A stretch of DNA of 64,000 nucleotides, from the NCBI RefSeq assembly GCF_018687715.1, contig NC_056759.1, positions 30,070,385 to 30,134,384 of the forward strand, written 5' to 3'. How positions within the stretch are numbered: the first letter of the stretch is position 1; each line of letters starts with the position of its first letter. The stretch is from Carya illinoinensis (Eukaryota > Streptophyta > Magnoliopsida > Fagales > Juglandaceae). A program made the translations under genes and the position numbers. Under the pieces are notes generated by a model that saw only the letters and a program-made list of their open reading frames with translations, made no database searches and was not told the origin of the DNA. Below, piece by piece: positions 63,057-64,000 of the stretch.

Positions 63057-63769
63057 TAGGGGTGTAACCGGTCCGGTTTGGTCCAGTTTTGAACAAAATT
63101 TAGGACCGAACCGGTATATACCGGTTTTGCATTTTTCAAAACCGATTACGCACCAGTTACCCTCCTAAACCGGTACTCCGGTTTTACCGGTTTCCGGTCC
63201 GGTTCGATCCAGTTTTACCGGTTTTAATGTACTATATTATATATTATATAATATATATATATAATATAGTATATAATACTATAGTGATAATTATTGTAGT
63301 ATATTATAATATATATTATAATTATATTATAGACTATAATGATATATTATAATATATAATATAATGATATATTATATTATATTATAATATATAGTGATAT
63401 AGTATAAGTATAACTATTAATATGCACTATATAATATTAGTATAACTATTAATACAATAAGCAAAATGATATAAGAATTTAAAAATTAATATTATATTAA
63501 TTAGTAATTTATCATATAGTAGAAAACTATTTTATATATAGTTATATATTATATATAAATATTATATACAATATAAAAAATTAAAAAATATATATATATA
63601 TAAATCGGTCCGGTCCGGTTTTAGAAAAAGAAAAATTGGAACCGGACCGATTTTGACCGGTTTTCAGAAAGCTAAAACCGGTACCGAACCGAACCAATCT
63701 CGGAACAGGACCGATGCCACCGGTTTGGTTCGATCCGGTCCGGTTTACCAGTTTTTTTTTACACCCCTA
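63057..63769. mobile_element. hAT-like non-autonomous element with perfect 8-bp duplication
   Basis: Terminal inverted repeat TAGGGGTGTA / TACACCCCTA, perfect flanking GATGGGTC at 63049-63056 and 63770-63777. Dense CCGGTTT/AAACCGG subterminal motifs at both ends flank an AT-rich core. No coding capacity. Confidence 0.92.
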
Positions 63770-63777
63770 GATGGGTC

Positions 63778-64000
63778 ATGGTGGCCCGGGGCATGCCACG
63801 GCCCATGGTGGCTCATGGTGTGCACGACATGGTGCCGTGTATGGCTTGATGGTTGGCACGGCTTGGGTTGTGCATAGCTTGCTACTGGGTGTGGCATGGT
63901 GCCACGCATGGGTCTGCTGGATGGCATGGTGCCATGCCTTGGTTTGATGGTGGGCATGGCATGGCGTTGTGCATGGCTTGCTGATGGTGGCATGGCATGG
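63778..64000. repeat. GC-rich minisatellite of palindromic words
   Basis: Repeating GGCATGGTGCCATGC-like and TGTGCATGGCTTGCT words, reaching the right edge. Strikingly GC-rich against the AT-rich surroundings. Confidence 0.8.

Overview
The window is nuclear DNA from a woody eudicot. It has intron-rich genes with canonical GT..AG junctions, AT-rich spacers, many plant retroelements and MITEs, and long CT/GA microsatellites. The MITE and LINE-tail sequences resemble those I remember from Fagales, especially Juglandaceae (walnut/hickory), but that placement is inference from memory.

Layout. 1-2125: decayed Ty1/copia element on the minus strand (LTR, primer site, broken gag, protease motif), running off the left edge. 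2960-20751 (5' UTR exon from 23084 upward): one large minus-strand gene that I rebuilt from 19 coding exons. All phases close and give 3177 nt, a 1058-residue protein. It joins a FAR1-type zinc DNA-binding domain to a full-length ALDH6 (methylmalonate-semialdehyde dehydrogenase) domain, followed by a 386-codon Ser/Thr/Pro/Arg repeat tail. The catalytic ALDH cysteine is a glycine. Its large introns hold LINE fragments (all antisense to the gene), SINEs, a MITE and an LTR-like block. 23.6-30.8 kb: intergenic, with a small copia/TRIM-like element (LTRs, primer site, polypurine tract, 5-bp target duplication) carrying a nested hAT-like element. 30847-31881: Dof zinc-finger gene, closest in my memory to DOF5.7/SCAP1. 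32-38 kb: intergenic MITEs. 38.3-41.55 kb: 3' part of a Gypsy element with an antisense ORF and an LTR.

43-59 kb: a cinnamyl-alcohol-dehydrogenase-like (CAD/mannitol-dehydrogenase-like) cluster, all on the minus strand. The copy at 57254-58967 is intact (5 exons, 361 residues). The copy at 47141-48802 has a one-base frameshift. Two 3'-end fragments (43.48-43.93 and 52.68-53.02 kb) share a 22-bp deletion and the same LTR-like flank, so they descend from one broken copy that was duplicated. A tiny relic lies at 56.5 kb. 59-64 kb: intergenic MITEs, degenerate repeats, and a GC-rich palindromic minisatellite at the right edge.

Two themes stand out. The first is the FAR1-ALDH6-repeat fusion with a dead active site, which looks like a nuclear DNA-binding pseudoenzyme. 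The second is that internal duplications preserve empty sites for three transposon insertions, so the insertion events can be read directly from this window.
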